Below, in pieces: positions 24,970 through 35,037 of a stretch of 64,000 bases of DNA (positions are counted from its first letter, which is position 1; the number at the start of each line of letters is the position of its first letter). The position numbers and the translations under genes are program-made. The notes beneath the pieces were generated by a model that saw nothing but the letters and a program-made list of their open reading frames with translations, searched no databases and was not told where the DNA came from. Source of the stretch: JAZDEY01 sp043808325 [NCBI: Candidatus Eiseniibacteriota bacterium] (GTDB lineage: Bacteria; Arandabacterota; Arandabacteria; Arandabacterales); assembly GCA_043808325.1 (NCBI GenBank), contig JAZDEY010000064.1:1-64000 (forward strand). Reading direction: 5' to 3'.

Positions 24970-27102
24970 CTACGACCTCTTTACCTCTTCAAGGACATAC
25001 GCCTGGATGACATCACCCTCCTGAAGATCGTCAAAACCTTCAACCCCGACACCGCACTCGTACCCCTGAGTGACCTGCTTGGCGTCGTCTTTGAATCGCT
25101 TGAGGGAAGAGATCTTGCCGTCAACCACCAACTCGCCGTTTCTCAAAACCCTGACGAAACCATTCCGCACGAGAGTGCCGTCGGTCACGTAGCAGCCGGC
25201 GATCGTACCGACCCGCCTTATGCCGAAAACTTTCCTGACCTCGGCATTCCCGGTCACCTTCTCTTCCATCACCGGGCCGAGGAGGCCTTCCATGGCGGCC
25301 TGTATATCCTCGGTGACTTCATATATGATATTGTAGGTTCTCACATCGACCTGCTCGCGCTTGGCTATCTCTCTGGCCTTGGGAAGCACTCCAACGTGAA
25401 AACCAACCACGATCGCGTCCGAGGCGGCAGCCAGAAGAACGTCCGATTCGTTGACCGGACCAACGCCTCTATGGATCACCTTCATCGAAACCTTATCGGA
25501 CCCAAGTTTCTGAAGAGAATCGCTCAGGGCCTCTACAGACCCATCCACGTCACCCTTGGTCACCACCCTCAGTTCCTTGATCTCGCCCGCTTGGATTCTT
25601 GCATAGAGATCCTGGAGGCTGATGTGGACCGACTTGCGAAGATCCTTCTCCCGCTGCAGCAGTTGCCTCTTGGCAGAAATCTCTCTCGCTTCTCGATCGT
25701 CCCTGGTGACCATGAAGGAATCGCCGGCCTGAGGCACACCGTTGGAACCCAGAACCTCTACCGGCGATGAAGGGTGCGCCAGGTCAACGTTCTTGCGACG
25801 CTCATTGAACATCGCCCGAACCTTGCCCTGCCACACGCCGGCAACGAAGGGATCACCCGACCGGAGCTCGCCCTTCTGGATCAAAACGGTTATCACTATC
25901 CCGCGGCCTTGCTCGACACGGGACTCTATCACAACCCCCGTGGCTCTGCCTTCACTCGGCGCCTTCAGGGCCAGCATCTCGGCCTGCAAGAGGATCATCT
26001 CAAGCAGATGCTCCACACCGTCCCCTCGTTTGGCGGAAACCGGAACCATGAGCACATTCCCGCCCCAATCGTCGGGTGTGAGCCCGTTGGAGGCCAGCTC
26101 CTGCTTTATCCTGTCCACGTTGGCGTCAGGCAGGTCGATCTTGTTGATCGCGACTATTATCGGCACCTCGGCGGCCTTAGCATGATCGATCGCCTCGATA
26201 GTCTGAGGCATCACACGCTCGTTGGCAGCGACCACCAGCACCACGATGTCGGTGGCCTGGGCACCCCGCGCCCTCATCGCCGTGAAAGCCTCATGGCCCG
26301 GGGTGTCAAGGAAGGTCAGCCTGCCACCGGTGGTCTCCACCTCGTAAGCACCGATATGCTGAGTTATGCCTCCGGACTCACCGGCGACCACTTTGCTGCT
26401 TCGTACATAATCCAGGAGCGAGGTCTTGCCGTGGTCTACATGACCCATGATGGTCACCACCGGGTGCCTTGACACCTCGGCAGATTCCTCCTCCTCGGCA
26501 ATCTCGGCGCCGTATTCCTTTATGAACTCAACCGCGTAGTCGAACTCGTCCGCTATGGTTTCAATAGTGTCCGCGTCCAGCCTCTGATTGATGGTGGCCA
26601 TCACCCCCAGCCTCATGCAGCAGGTGACCACCTCGGCCGGTTTCACACCGAGCACTGAAGCCAGCTCGCCGACCGAAATGAACTCAGTGACCCTGATTAC
26701 CTTGCCCTGATCTTCCTCCAGATCCTCCCCCAGGCCGGACTTGCGCTTGCGTCTTCTCACCTTCTTGCCGTCGATCTCGGCCAGGGTTTTCCTGACGCTC
26801 TCCTTCACCGATTTCTCGTCTACGCGCCTTCTCGTGCCCACTCGCTTGGGGGGCTCCGCCGGCTTCGGTTCGGGCTTCTCCTTTATTTCAACCTTCTCGA
26901 CTATCTGCTTCTTCCGGGCCTCTTCCTTCTTGACCTCTTCCTTCTCCAGCCGGAGCTTCTCGCCGAGGCGCGTTACGGTCTCATCGTCAATAGCGCTCAT
27001 GTGGCTCTTGACGGCGACGCCCATGCTCTTGAGCATCTCAACAAGAGCTTCACTCGAAAGATCGAAGTCGCGGGCAACCTGATAGACTCGTTTTCTAGCC
27101 AA
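24970..27102 (-). CDS. infB: translation initiation factor IF-2
   Basis: 710 aa, short because the variable N-terminal region is brief. It has the IF2_N motif at the start ([20 protein letters not shown]), a Lys/Glu-rich linker, a second IF2_N-like segment, then the GTPase with [10 protein letters not shown] (G1), DTPGHE (G3) and NKIDLPD (G4), and domains II-IV. It places initiator tRNA on the ribosome. GGAGGT (27110-27115) is 7 nt before TTG at 27102, so TTG is the likely start; the GTG at 27108 is too close. It overlaps rnpM by 8 bp. Confidence 0.97.
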   Translation of the reverse strand: MARKRVYQVARDFDLSSEALVEMLKSMGVAVKSHMSAIDDETVTRLGEKLRLEKEEVKKEEARKKQIVEKVEIKEKPEPKPAEPPKRVGTRRRVDEKSVKESVRKTLAEIDGKKVRRRKRKSGLGEDLEEDQGKVIRVTEFISVGELASVLGVKPAEVVTCCMRLGVMATINQRLDADTIETIADEFDYAVEFIKEYGAEIAEEEESAEVSRHPVVTIMGHVDHGKTSLLDYVRSSKVVAGESGGITQHIGAYEVETTGGRLTFLDTPGHEAFTAMRARGAQATDIVVLVVAANERVMPQTIEAIDHAKAAEVPIIVAINKIDLPDANVDRIKQELASNGLTPDDWGGNVLMVPVSAKRGDGVEHLLEMILLQAEMLALKAPSEGRATGVVIESRVEQGRGIVITVLIQKGELRSGDPFVAGVWQGKVRAMFNERRKNVDLAHPSSPVEVLGSNGVPQAGDSFMVTRDDREAREISAKRQLLQREKDLRKSVHISLQDLYARIQAGEIKELRVVTKGDVDGSVEALSDSLQKLGSDKVSMKVIHRGVGPVNESDVLLAAASDAIVVGFHVGVLPKAREIAKREQVDVRTYNIIYEVTEDIQAAMEGLLGPVMEEKVTGNAEVRKVFGIRRVGTIAGCYVTDGTLVRNGFVRVLRNGELVVDGKISSLKRFKDDAKQVTQGYECGVGVEGFDDLQEGDVIQAYVLEEVKRS

Positions 27103-27418
27103 TGGCACTACCTCCGCTCATTGAGCAGGATGTATGCCTCCCGCCCGTTTCATCGCGTGCATTCGGACGACTGGTGACCGCCTGCCGCAAACCGGCAATT
27201 CCCCGGTCATCACCGAGCTTCGCGCAGAGATCCTTTAAGCCCCTTCGCCTGAGAGCTCTTTCAACGCAAGCCAGATTCCTGCAAACGTACATCCCTCGTC
27301 CTGCAATACTGCCCAGATGGACGCCCTGACCGCCTAACACAAAGCGTACAAGGTCAGTCTTGGGCCGCCTCTCTCGGCAGCCTACACAGGTTCTGACGGG
27401 AACGTGCCGCTCTCTCAA
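27095..27418 (-). CDS. rnpM: YlxR/RnpM (DUF448) RNA-binding protein
   Basis: 107 aa. RTCVGCRERRPKTDLVRFV and GRGMYVCRNLACVERAL are the family signature. YlxR-type proteins bind RNA and, in the cases studied, modulate RNase P. It lies between nusA and infB as usual. The TTG start overlaps the nusA stop, and GGAGG is 8 nt upstream. The last ~25 residues, rich in Arg, Gly and Ser, look unstructured. Confidence 0.93.
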   Translation of the reverse strand: MRERHVPVRTCVGCRERRPKTDLVRFVLGGQGVHLGSIAGRGMYVCRNLACVERALRRRGLKDLCAKLGDDRGIAGLRQAVTSRPNARDETGGRHTSCSMSGGSAIG

Positions 27419-28788
27419 GATTCTGCCTCCCCCGCCTCCCCGACCTCAGTCTTCCCCTCAGCCCCGTCCGGAGGCGGCTGAGGTTCTCCCCCCTGGACCG
27501 CGTCCCCGGCTGGTTTTACACCTTTGCTTCGATCCCTGATCTCAGCAATCCTGGCTTTGGCAGCCCCGATCATTTCCCCGGCCTTCTCCTCACCCACACC
27601 CTCAAGCGCGGCGACCTCGCCTACCTCTGCCTTGCTCAGGTCATGCACCGTCTCATACCCGGCCTCGGCAAGCTTGCTTCTTGTCTCGTCGTCTATACCC
27701 GGCAGCTCCGAAATGGGCACACGGGCCATCTTCTGGAACTCAAGCCGCTCCTTATGCTGCGACTCGTTTATCAGGTCTATCTTGAGATTGGTCAACTTCG
27801 CAGCCAGTCTCGCATTCTGGCCGCCCTTGCCGATCGCAAGGGAGAGCTGGTCATCAGCGACCACCACCGTCGCCTTGTTGTCAGCGTCATCCATCTCAGC
27901 ATGCACGACCTTGGCCGGACTGAGTGCCCGGGTGACGAACCCTGTCAGATCGTCATTCCAGAGAACCACGTCTATGCGCTCCCCGCCCAACTCACGGACC
28001 ACCGACTGCACGCGCGAGCCTTTCATGCCTACGCAGGCTCCGACCGCATCCACCTTGCCATCCTTGGAGGAGACCGCGATCTTCGAACGAGAGCCCGGTT
28101 CCCTTGCGATCGCCCTGATCTCCACAATGCCGCTTTCCATCTCAGGGACCTCCATCGTGAAGAGCTTCTTCATGAAGTCGCTGTGGCTTCGGGAGAGCAC
28201 CACCTGCGGGCCCTTGGCCGTCCTCGAGACCTCCACAATGTATGCCTTTATGGTGTTGCCTTGCCTGAACTGCTCGCGCGGGATCTGCTCCCGCTGAGGT
28301 AGGATCGCTTCGGTCTTGCCGATGTTGACGATTATGTTGCCGCGGTCGATCTGCTGAACACCCCCGGTCACCACCTCACCGACCCGTTTTTCGTATTCCT
28401 TGAAGACCCTGTCCCGCTCGGCCTCCCGGATCCGCTGGACCACAACCTGCTTAGCGGCCTGGACCGCATTCCTCCCAAAATGCTCGCGTGGAATCTCGAT
28501 CTTCACTTCATGGCCTAACGTGGCATCCGGCGAGATCTCCAGCGCATCCTCAAGACAAATCTGGAGCTGAGGATCCTCGACCTTCTCTACGACATCCTTG
28601 CAGCAATAGACCTGGAGCTTCCCGAGACCCTCATCGATCTCAGCAACTATCTTGCTCGTCGCGCCGTATTTCTTTCGTGCAGCGCTGACCAGGGCTGCCT
28701 GAAGGGTCTCGATGATCAGGTTCTCATCGACATCTTTCTCCCTGGCTATCGCTTTCAGAGCCTGGATCACTTCGAAACTCATGTCCAT
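27415..28788 (-). CDS. nusA: transcription termination/antitermination factor NusA
   Basis: 457 aa. The N-terminal RNA polymerase-binding domain (1-130) is followed by S1 (VVTGGVQQIDRGNIIVNIG), two KH domains (CVGMKGSRVQSVVRELGGE and IGKGGQNARLAAKLT) and a C-terminal helix-hairpin-helix part (about 355-420), with an acidic tail. It controls pausing, termination and antitermination. GAAGG lies 8 nt before the ATG. Confidence 0.97.
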   Translation of the reverse strand: MDMSFEVIQALKAIAREKDVDENLIIETLQAALVSAARKKYGATSKIVAEIDEGLGKLQVYCCKDVVEKVEDPQLQICLEDALEISPDATLGHEVKIEIPREHFGRNAVQAAKQVVVQRIREAERDRVFKEYEKRVGEVVTGGVQQIDRGNIIVNIGKTEAILPQREQIPREQFRQGNTIKAYIVEVSRTAKGPQVVLSRSHSDFMKKLFTMEVPEMESGIVEIRAIAREPGSRSKIAVSSKDGKVDAVGACVGMKGSRVQSVVRELGGERIDVVLWNDDLTGFVTRALSPAKVVHAEMDDADNKATVVVADDQLSLAIGKGGQNARLAAKLTNLKIDLINESQHKERLEFQKMARVPISELPGIDDETRSKLAEAGYETVHDLSKAEVGEVAALEGVGEEKAGEMIGAAKARIAEIRDRSKGVKPAGDAVQGGEPQPPPDGAEGKTEVGEAGEAES

Positions 28789-28803
28789 AGGTCTGGCCTT
28801 CTC

Positions 28804-29262
28804 TCAGATCGACAGATTGGCACCCAAGATATCTTCAAACCGCACGCCCACTTCGGCGCCGTCCTCAGAGCGAAGCACAAGCACGTCCTCCGTGAAGCTG
28901 CCGATCGTGCCCACCTTTTCTTTCGCACACCCGTCAGCGGCTCTGAACCTGATCTTGGCCTTCCTCCCCACAAATCGTTCGAAATCCTCGCAGGTCCTGA
29001 GCCTTCGCTCTGCACCCGGTGAGGAGACCTCGAGGTAGTACCTCCCCACAAAGATGTTCTGCTCGTCCAGCTCGGCACTCAAAGCCTTGCTTACTCTTGC
29101 GCAATCCGCAAGGCTTATGCCCTGACGCCGGTCGATGAATATCCTTAAGGTCCTCCTCCCGTGCGAAGCTACAACAGCAACCTCCACAAGGCCATAGCCG
29201 AGCCCGTCCAATACAGGCAAAACGATGTTTCTGATTCTTTCAAGTAATTCGGCCCGGCCCAC
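28804..29262 (-). CDS. rimP: ribosome maturation factor RimP
   Basis: 152 aa with the start chosen here. GYGLVEVAVV, DLADCARVSKALSAELDE and YYLEVSSPGAERRL are the RimP blocks. It assists 30S assembly and heads the rimP-nusA-infB operon. I chose GTG at 29262 because GGAGG lies 7 nt upstream; the GTG at 29280 has no ribosome site. Confidence 0.95.
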   Translation of the reverse strand: MGRAELLERIRNIVLPVLDGLGYGLVEVAVVASHGRRTLRIFIDRRQGISLADCARVSKALSAELDEQNIFVGRYYLEVSSPGAERRLRTCEDFERFVGRKAKIRFRAADGCAKEKVGTIGSFTEDVLVLRSEDGAEVGVRFEDILGANLSI

Positions 29263-29293
29263 CGGAGAGCCTCCATGCACGTAGAAACTTTAA

Positions 29294-29312
29294 GAGTGGG
29301 CTTGGCCCACTC
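29294..29312 (-). terminator. hairpin between sprA and rimP, probable terminator
   Basis: GAGTGGGC and GCCCACTC form a perfect 8-bp stem with a 3-nt loop. On the minus strand it is followed by TTAAAGTTTCT, a broken T-tract. It lies 46 nt past the sprA stop. A weak promoter for rimP may lie just before it; it could also be a leader hairpin of rimP. Confidence 0.5.
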
Positions 29313-29357
29313 ATTGAGGAACTTACAACAGGCCCGGGGCGAATGCAAGCGAAAATT

Positions 29358-32300
29358 CTAGAAGCGTATCAGCACCGACGCGTTGAGGCCTATGGTTCTC
29401 CAGGTCTGATCCAGCTTGCGGTCGGTGGTCTGCTCGAAGCGGGCGTCCGCCGAGCCGGTGACATTCTTGCTGAAACTGTAACTCGCCTTGGGAATCACCG
29501 AAAAGACACTCCTGCTGGCATCGACCCGGTTATTGGCCGACGGGGTTATATCTATACGCGACTCGTATGAGAGATCCAGCTGAACCGACATGCTGCTCTT
29601 GAGCTTGGCGGTCCTGCCGACCAGGGGGATATACATCCCTTCGGGTGCGCTGAAGGAATGTCTCACCGAAACGTTGACCGATGTGGAGCGCGAGTTTTTC
29701 TCACTGCCGGTGCCTTTGGTGTCCCGGGTCGTACCGCTGGTGTGCCGGAGATTGAGTGTGGTACGCATACCGTTGCTCCACGTTGCGTCCCATCCGACCA
29801 GCGGCAGCCACTCCGACTTGGTGCTGCGATTCGTCTCATTATCGCTCTCACCCCGGGTTGAAGTAGTGCCCTTATACCCGGTCATGATCGAGGAGCTCTT
29901 GACCTTCCCTCTGAAGACCGGCAGATAGAATGAAGATGAGATGTTGCTGGCCACATCAGGCCACACGGTATTCCTGGTGAAAGTCTTTGACCCTGCATAG
30001 AGCCGTTCGGTCTTATCAAGTTTGTACTTGGTGGTCACCGAGATCGTCTCGATCGGCTGCAGATCGCTTGAAACATCGAAGCCCTCAGACCGCGTGATAT
30101 CATCGGTGGCCTGGCCGGCCCCACCTCCGGTGGTAAGCACCAGATCCCTGTCCACCGACGTGTCTATTCCAAACTGGTACCTGAGACCGGGCCGCTTGCG
30201 CAGCTTGTTGTATTTCGAACTCCGGTCGACGAAGTAACCGACGTCGATATCCGGGATGATACCCAGAACACGCCTGAAAACAGACACGCCGGTGCTGTCG
30301 GTGGACTGGCCTCCGCCGGATAGCACAGAGGTCTGAATCAGAAGATCGACGGTCGATCGGCTCGAGGCCGAGACCCTCCGCACACCCGTAGGATCATCGG
30401 GACCCCGGACCGAGGGATCGGCATTCTCATCGTAGTTGACGTTGTAACCCAGCGCCGGTTTGAGGAGTTTGCCGACTGCGGGTCTGATGGTGACACCGGC
30501 CCGCTGGGTCCTCTTCAGCTCCCAGCCCTTGCCGATGCTCGAAAGTATCGGCACACGTTTGTTCTGATCAAGATCACGGGTCATGTTAAGCATGTAGTCG
30601 GTCTCGAGCGAGGGACCAGTAATCGGTTTGAATGATACGGAGAAATCACCCTTGACTTCCCTTGCGTACCTGTTCTGTTTGACCACATTCTGACGCTTGT
30701 CTATCTGCTTGTTGCTCCTCGTGGAACCGGACACGCCGACGTCCACTCCCTCCGGGAAATAGGATATTCCATAACCCCTGTAGATCCTGAGGGTGTGATT
30801 CCACCATGGTTTGAATGAGTACGACAGGCTGCCGGTGTAGCCACTGGAGGTATCCGCGAGCTCGGGTGAAGTGCCTCGCTTGCGGGAATACGAGGCCCGC
30901 CCACTAAGGGCATCCAAAGTGAGGCGCACCAGCAGGTTATCGGATTTCTTCCTCCTCGAGAAAGCCAGAGCGTAGTTGTCGTCGGTCGACGATCTCTCCT
31001 CCAGTTTCCTCTGTTCGGGCCTCAGGGCCACATCCGACCGGCTGCTCAGAGTAGGACGCGACCTCGCCGTGTGATAACCGATGCTGAAAGGCAAGGAAAA
31101 GCCCATCTGAGGAAGGAACCTGTCCAGGGCAGTCGACGCCGAGACCGATAGATCGGTATCGTCGGAGCCCTTGCGCGCACCCCCAAGGTTCTGGAATTCG
31201 GTATCGCTCTGCTTGAGGTCGGCCGTCAGGTTGATTACATCCGAGAAGGCCGCCCCGACCGAGATACGCTTGGCGGTACCCGTCTCCCTGCGTACGTCGG
31301 TCAGTCTCAGGTCGTCATACCAGATCTCGACGCCGCCATCGCCGGTGGCGGAGGTGCCCAGGTTCGCCACTCCCGCTCCTATTCGCGATATTCTTGTTAT
31401 CGACGGCTCCCCGTAGACCGCGATCCATCCGTCAGCCGTGGCAGCCTTCCTCACGACGACGGGCTTCCCGTACAAGGTGACGGAGTCCCCAGGCTCGGTC
31501 TTGAGATTGGTGATCTCGTCGAACGGCACACGCACATCCTTCCAGCCCTGCTCGACCCTGGTTCCGTACTCGTAGAAGTTGAGGCTGTCCGAGCCGACCC
31601 TGGTAAAGAGATACAACTCTTCGGAGGAGACGTCCTGGTCACCGTGAAGGTAAAAAGCAAGGGTGTGATACAGCGTGTAGTCGGCGGTCGCGCCGGGGAC
31701 GCTCTTGTAGATCGATCCAGTGTTTCCCGGCTCGAGATTCCGTATACTGAATACCAGTGACTGCTCGCGTCTCTTATAGCCCTGAGGATCTTTGCCCGGA
31801 TCGTAAGGCGGAACATAGTCCGGGTCATCCCGAGTGTTCTTGGCGGAGATCTCGAACGACTCGCGGGGAAGCGGCTCCACCCGGCTCATGTCTTCCTTCC
31901 TGCGTATTCCCTCCTCAAGCCAGCTTGCCCCCGAGATCTGAAGGTAGGCCAGCTGGAGCACCGAAGGCGAATCGATCTCGGCAAAAGAGAATCGGATGTA
32001 TCTTATCGATTTCCAGCTGGGAGATCCACCCAGGGTATCGGCGTCGGCCAGGGGAATTCGGTAGTGAACCCAGCTGCCCGAGCGGTTTATGATGTAGGTG
32101 GTATCGGCGAGGTCAAAGCCAAGCCTGAAGAAGACCTCGTCCCCATCGAGATTGCCGTTGCCGTCAAGATCTTCGGTATCGGGCACCAGGCTGGGATTGT
32201 TCTCGGTGCCGTTTATGTGCGAATAATCTCCTTCCCGGTAGGACCAGTCGTCCTCGTAGTCTCCCTCGTCGTCGCCCGGCTGACCGTTGGCAGCCCCGTC

Positions 32301-34946
32301 AAGTCCCGTGTTCTCGGCTTCACTCAGTTTGCCATCGTGATCCTTGTCCTCGGTGTTGAGTGAATCCGCCCAAGGATGATAGTAATTCTCGCTCACCGCA
32401 CCCAGGTCGACGTACATCCTTCCGCCACTGCCTTCTTTCTGCCTGAGCCAGACCTCGAGGAATCTAAGGTCGGAGTAATCACTCCCTGTCTTGGAGACCA
32501 GTCGCTCCAGTCCCGACCACTGCCTGGCGGGATCCGGATCGGCGGTGACCCAGCCGTAGGCAGGGGCCCTGGAATTGATCTCCAGCACCGGGATGAAGGC
32601 CTCTCCGGGCCGCGACTCCGCCTCCGGGAAGAGGTCCTGCTCCTTCACCTCGCGATCCTTCACGTACCACCAGACCCTGCGGTTATCCTGCCACCGAAAC
32701 TCAGTCGGGGGGCTTGCAGGTACCCAGGCTTCCCTCAAGAGCGAGAAGGAGCGCAGGTCCCTGACACCTTCCATATCTTCGACGTAGACCTCGCCCTTGG
32801 TGTTGGGATTGGGCACACTGGCGGCCACCTCAGCCGATAGCGATAGCCTGGACGGGCTTTCCGCCTGAACCATCGGCAAGGCGTTGGTCAGAGCGGTCAA
32901 CCAGCCGGGTTCGAATTCGAGGTGGGCATTTAAGTCTCCCAACATTATCTGCGACGGCTCCTGGCCAAGCCTCGGGCGCTCCTCAGGAGACTTCTTGCTC
33001 TGGTAGATCCATGCGGTGCCGATGTAGGACCTTTCGGAGAGCTTGTAGGTTCCCTGGACTCCCAGCAAGGACTGCTGCGCCAGCGACAGGAAAGGCACGT
33101 ACTGGTAATCGACGGTTATCTTGGCGTCGGGGCTTGCCGCTTCGTCGGTCTTGAACCTTATCTGTCCGACGTCGTAGTAGATCTCGTAGTCGACGTTGCG
33201 CGTCAGCCGACGGCCGTTGAGGGTGACCGACTCGCTGTTTTCGAGGATGTTGACGTTGGGCAGTTTGAACGTTGTCTGAGGGGTGGAAAACCACACCACC
33301 ATGTAGAACTTGCTGTCATTCTCGGGCTGAAGTTTCCGGTAGTGAACATCGTAGATCTTGGCGTTTCCCTCATCCAGGGTCTCCGGCCGCGCCCCGACGA
33401 AAGCTATGTCGGGATCGAAGGGCCTGAGGTCCGGGAAAAGCAGCAAGCCCAGCTCCCCGTTTATGGTCCCCCCGTCGGCGTAGGTATCGGTGGCCCAGTT
33501 GTTGGCCGGGCTCGCCCGCACGTTATACTCGTCCTCGAGGTCTATCCCCAAAATCTTCGAATACTCGTACTGGCGCTGGACGTCTTTGGCGCCGCTCGGA
33601 TCCTTGCGGTAAATCTTGACCGTCACCTTTTGCTCGGAGATGTAATTGGAGCCCAGAGAGTAAACGTTCTTGCGTTCGTACTTGAGGGTGCCCCCCCATA
33701 TCTGCTCCTGCTCCAGCATGTACTTCTCCGGAGGGCGTATCATCTTGAGCAGCAGCCCGCCCTTGTCGTCGGGTCCGCCGACGCTGTCGGGCCCGTAGAC
33801 ATATCTGACCGCAAGAGCGTGGGCCGCATCCAGGGGTCTCAAGAGTGAGATCTCGGCGGTGCGCGGGTCTATCGCATAATCGCGGTTGCGCTCCAGCAGA
33901 TTAAAGAAGCCGTGATATCCGAGGCTGTCCCGGGCCGCCTCGGCAGGAGGGTCGCGCGGGTCGATGAAGGCATAGGCATCAACCACGCCTTCTCCTTCGT
34001 TGTTGTTGCCGTTGCCGTCATCCAGATAGACCTGAACGTCGGTGATCTCGTTGCCAAATACCAGCTCGTAGGGGTCGATCATGAAGAAGTACTTGTTTCT
34101 CACGAACTCCCAGTCCTTGAGCGTGATTGAGTCGCGGGCGGCCGCGCCGATGAAGGTCGCCCCGGCGGTTCGGCCCTCCTGCTTGCTGGCGACCACGGTC
34201 ACATCCATGGCCCCAAGTTTGGCCAGCACCTTGGCCCCGAAAAGCCCCTGGTGCTGTTCGCTGTAGCCCACGAACTGCGAGCCCGGTATCGCGAGGTTGG
34301 TGTTGCCCATCTCGACGCTCTGGATTATCTCGTCATCATCACCGTCGTAGCGGAGCTTTATGCGGTTTTCCAAGGGGGTCTCGACGTCGCTATCGTGATG
34401 CACCAGCACGTTTATCTTCTCGCCCACGGTGCCTTTGAGATCTATCTTGAGATGCTGCTTCATGTTGAGCTGGGGAAACTTGGACCGTGTTCCGTATTCG
34501 GTCCTCGGCTCATTGACACGATAGCGAGTCTGGCCGCCAAAGGTTATCTGCTCACTGCCTGTGACGCTCAGGTTCGCTCCCTGGCCGATCACCCTGCCTA
34601 TTGTCGGTGGGAACTTCACGGGGATATCGATGCTGCTGAACTCCTCGATCGACCTTTCGCGCACTTCAAAGACTCGGCCGGCGCCCGCTTTGGTCCAGGT
34701 GTCGTTGAGAACACTGGCGAAATCCTGCTCGAGGACCGGCTTCTGCATGAACCTGGGATAGGCAAGCCTAGGACCTCCGGGGACACGGCCGAGCAGCAGT
34801 TTGGGATAAGCCTCAGGCCCGGGCGCAGCGAGGAGGCTTTCTACAGGCGCTCCGGCCGCCAAGGAATCTGGACCGCCCGAAGCGCTTGCACATGCCCACA
34901 CCGCGATCCCGAACACGAGAGCCGGCAAGCTAGCACGTACTATCAT
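29358..34946 (-). CDS. sprA: SprA-type giant outer-membrane protein (type 9 secretion translocon homolog)
   Basis: 1862 aa from the ATG at 34946. A signal peptide (about 1-23) precedes a beta-rich protein. The N-terminal part has the SprA landmarks: NLSVTGSEQITFGGQTRY, a KIDLKGTVGEKINVLVHHDS repeat and MGNTNLAIPGS. Many later strands alternate polar and hydrophobic residues, and the protein ends in Phe (VLIRF), like outer-membrane barrels. In Bacteroidetes SprA (about 2300 aa) is the barrel of the type 9 secretion system; this one is shorter. A longer frame opens at 35021, but it would run through a perfect -24/-12 promoter and delay the signal peptide, so 34946 is preferred. The Shine-Dalgarno is weak; ATT at 34967 behind GGGAGGGG is a remote alternative. 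No other T9SS gene is in the window. Confidence 0.88.
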   Translation of the reverse strand: MIVRASLPALVFGIAVWACASASGGPDSLAAGAPVESLLAAPGPEAYPKLLLGRVPGGPRLAYPRFMQKPVLEQDFASVLNDTWTKAGAGRVFEVRERSIEEFSSIDIPVKFPPTIGRVIGQGANLSVTGSEQITFGGQTRYRVNEPRTEYGTRSKFPQLNMKQHLKIDLKGTVGEKINVLVHHDSDVETPLENRIKLRYDGDDDEIIQSVEMGNTNLAIPGSQFVGYSEQHQGLFGAKVLAKLGAMDVTVVASKQEGRTAGATFIGAAARDSITLKDWEFVRNKYFFMIDPYELVFGNEITDVQVYLDDGNGNNNEGEGVVDAYAFIDPRDPPAEAARDSLGYHGFFNLLERNRDYAIDPRTAEISLLRPLDAAHALAVRYVYGPDSVGGPDDKGGLLLKMIRPPEKYMLEQEQIWGGTLKYERKNVYSLGSNYISEQKVTVKIYRKDPSGAKDVQRQYEYSKILGIDLEDEYNVRASPANNWATDTYADGGTINGELGLLLFPDLRPFDPDIAFVGARPETLDEGNAKIYDVHYRKLQPENDSKFYMVVWFSTPQTTFKLPNVNILENSESVTLNGRRLTRNVDYEIYYDVGQIRFKTDEAASPDAKITVDYQYVPFLSLAQQSLLGVQGTYKLSERSYIGTAWIYQSKKSPEERPRLGQEPSQIMLGDLNAHLEFEPGWLTALTNALPMVQAESPSRLSLSAEVAASVPNPNTKGEVYVEDMEGVRDLRSFSLLREAWVPASPPTEFRWQDNRRVWWYVKDREVKEQDLFPEAESRPGEAFIPVLEINSRAPAYGWVTADPDPARQWSGLERLVSKTGSDYSDLRFLEVWLRQKEGSGGRMYVDLGAVSENYYHPWADSLNTEDKDHDGKLSEAENTGLDGAANGQPGDDEGDYEDDWSYREGDYSHINGTENNPSLVPDTEDLDGNGNLDGDEVFFRLGFDLADTTYIINRSGSWVHYRIPLADADTLGGSPSWKSIRYIRFSFAEIDSPSVLQLAYLQISGASWLEEGIRRKEDMSRVEPLPRESFEISAKNTRDDPDYVPPYDPGKDPQGYKRREQSLVFSIRNLEPGNTGSIYKSVPGATADYTLYHTLAFYLHGDQDVSSEELYLFTRVGSDSLNFYEYGTRVEQGWKDVRVPFDEITNLKTEPGDSVTLYGKPVVVRKAATADGWIAVYGEPSITRISRIGAGVANLGTSATGDGGVEIWYDDLRLTDVRRETGTAKRISVGAAFSDVINLTADLKQSDTEFQNLGGARKGSDDTDLSVSASTALDRFLPQMGFSLPFSIGYHTARSRPTLSSRSDVALRPEQRKLEERSSTDDNYALAFSRRKKSDNLLVRLTLDALSGRASYSRKRGTSPELADTSSGYTGSLSYSFKPWWNHTLRIYRGYGISYFPEGVDVGVSGSTRSNKQIDKRQNVVKQNRYAREVKGDFSVSFKPITGPSLETDYMLNMTRDLDQNKRVPILSSIGKGWELKRTQRAGVTIRPAVGKLLKPALGYNVNYDENADPSVRGPDDPTGVRRVSASSRSTVDLLIQTSVLSGGGQSTDSTGVSVFRRVLGIIPDIDVGYFVDRSSKYNKLRKRPGLRYQFGIDTSVDRDLVLTTGGGAGQATDDITRSEGFDVSSDLQPIETISVTTKYKLDKTERLYAGSKTFTRNTVWPDVASNISSSFYLPVFRGKVKSSSIMTGYKGTTSTRGESDNETNRSTKSEWLPLVGWDATWSNGMRTTLNLRHTSGTTRDTKGTGSEKNSRSTSVNVSVRHSFSAPEGMYIPLVGRTAKLKSSMSVQLDLSYESRIDITPSANNRVDASRSVFSVIPKASYSFSKNVTGSADARFEQTTDRKLDQTWRTIGLNASVLIRF

Positions 34947-34964
34947 GGGTTGAATTTTCCAGAC

Positions 34965-34993
34965 AATATACTCAGCCCCTCCCAGTCCGGCAA
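34965..34993 (-). promoter_or_regulatory. sigma-70-like promoter candidate for sprA
   Basis: On the minus strand TTGCCG (34988-34993) is followed after 17 nt by TATATT (34965-34970, 5 of 6). Its transcript would start about 10 nt before the sprA ATG, giving a very short leader. It overlaps the start site of the sigma-54 element just upstream, so the two may be alternatives or one may be chance. Confidence 0.4.
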
Positions 34994-34995
34994 GC

Positions 34996-35010
34996 GCAAC
35001 TTTCGTGCCA
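34996..35010 (-). promoter_or_regulatory. sigma-54 (-24/-12) promoter for sprA
   Basis: The minus strand reads TGGCACGAAAGTTGC, which matches TGGCACG-N4-TTGC at all 11 fixed positions, with GG and GC 10 nt apart. Transcription would start near 34984, giving a leader of about 38 nt before the ATG at 34946. rpoN and a sigma-54 activator are both encoded in this window. Confidence 0.75.
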
Positions 35011-35037
35011 TTCGAGATCAAGCCCCGGTCCTCCGGT

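Noticed and set aside
34947-35021. 25-codon N-terminal extension of sprA
   Set aside because: It would be transcribed through a perfect -24/-12 element and would precede the signal peptide.
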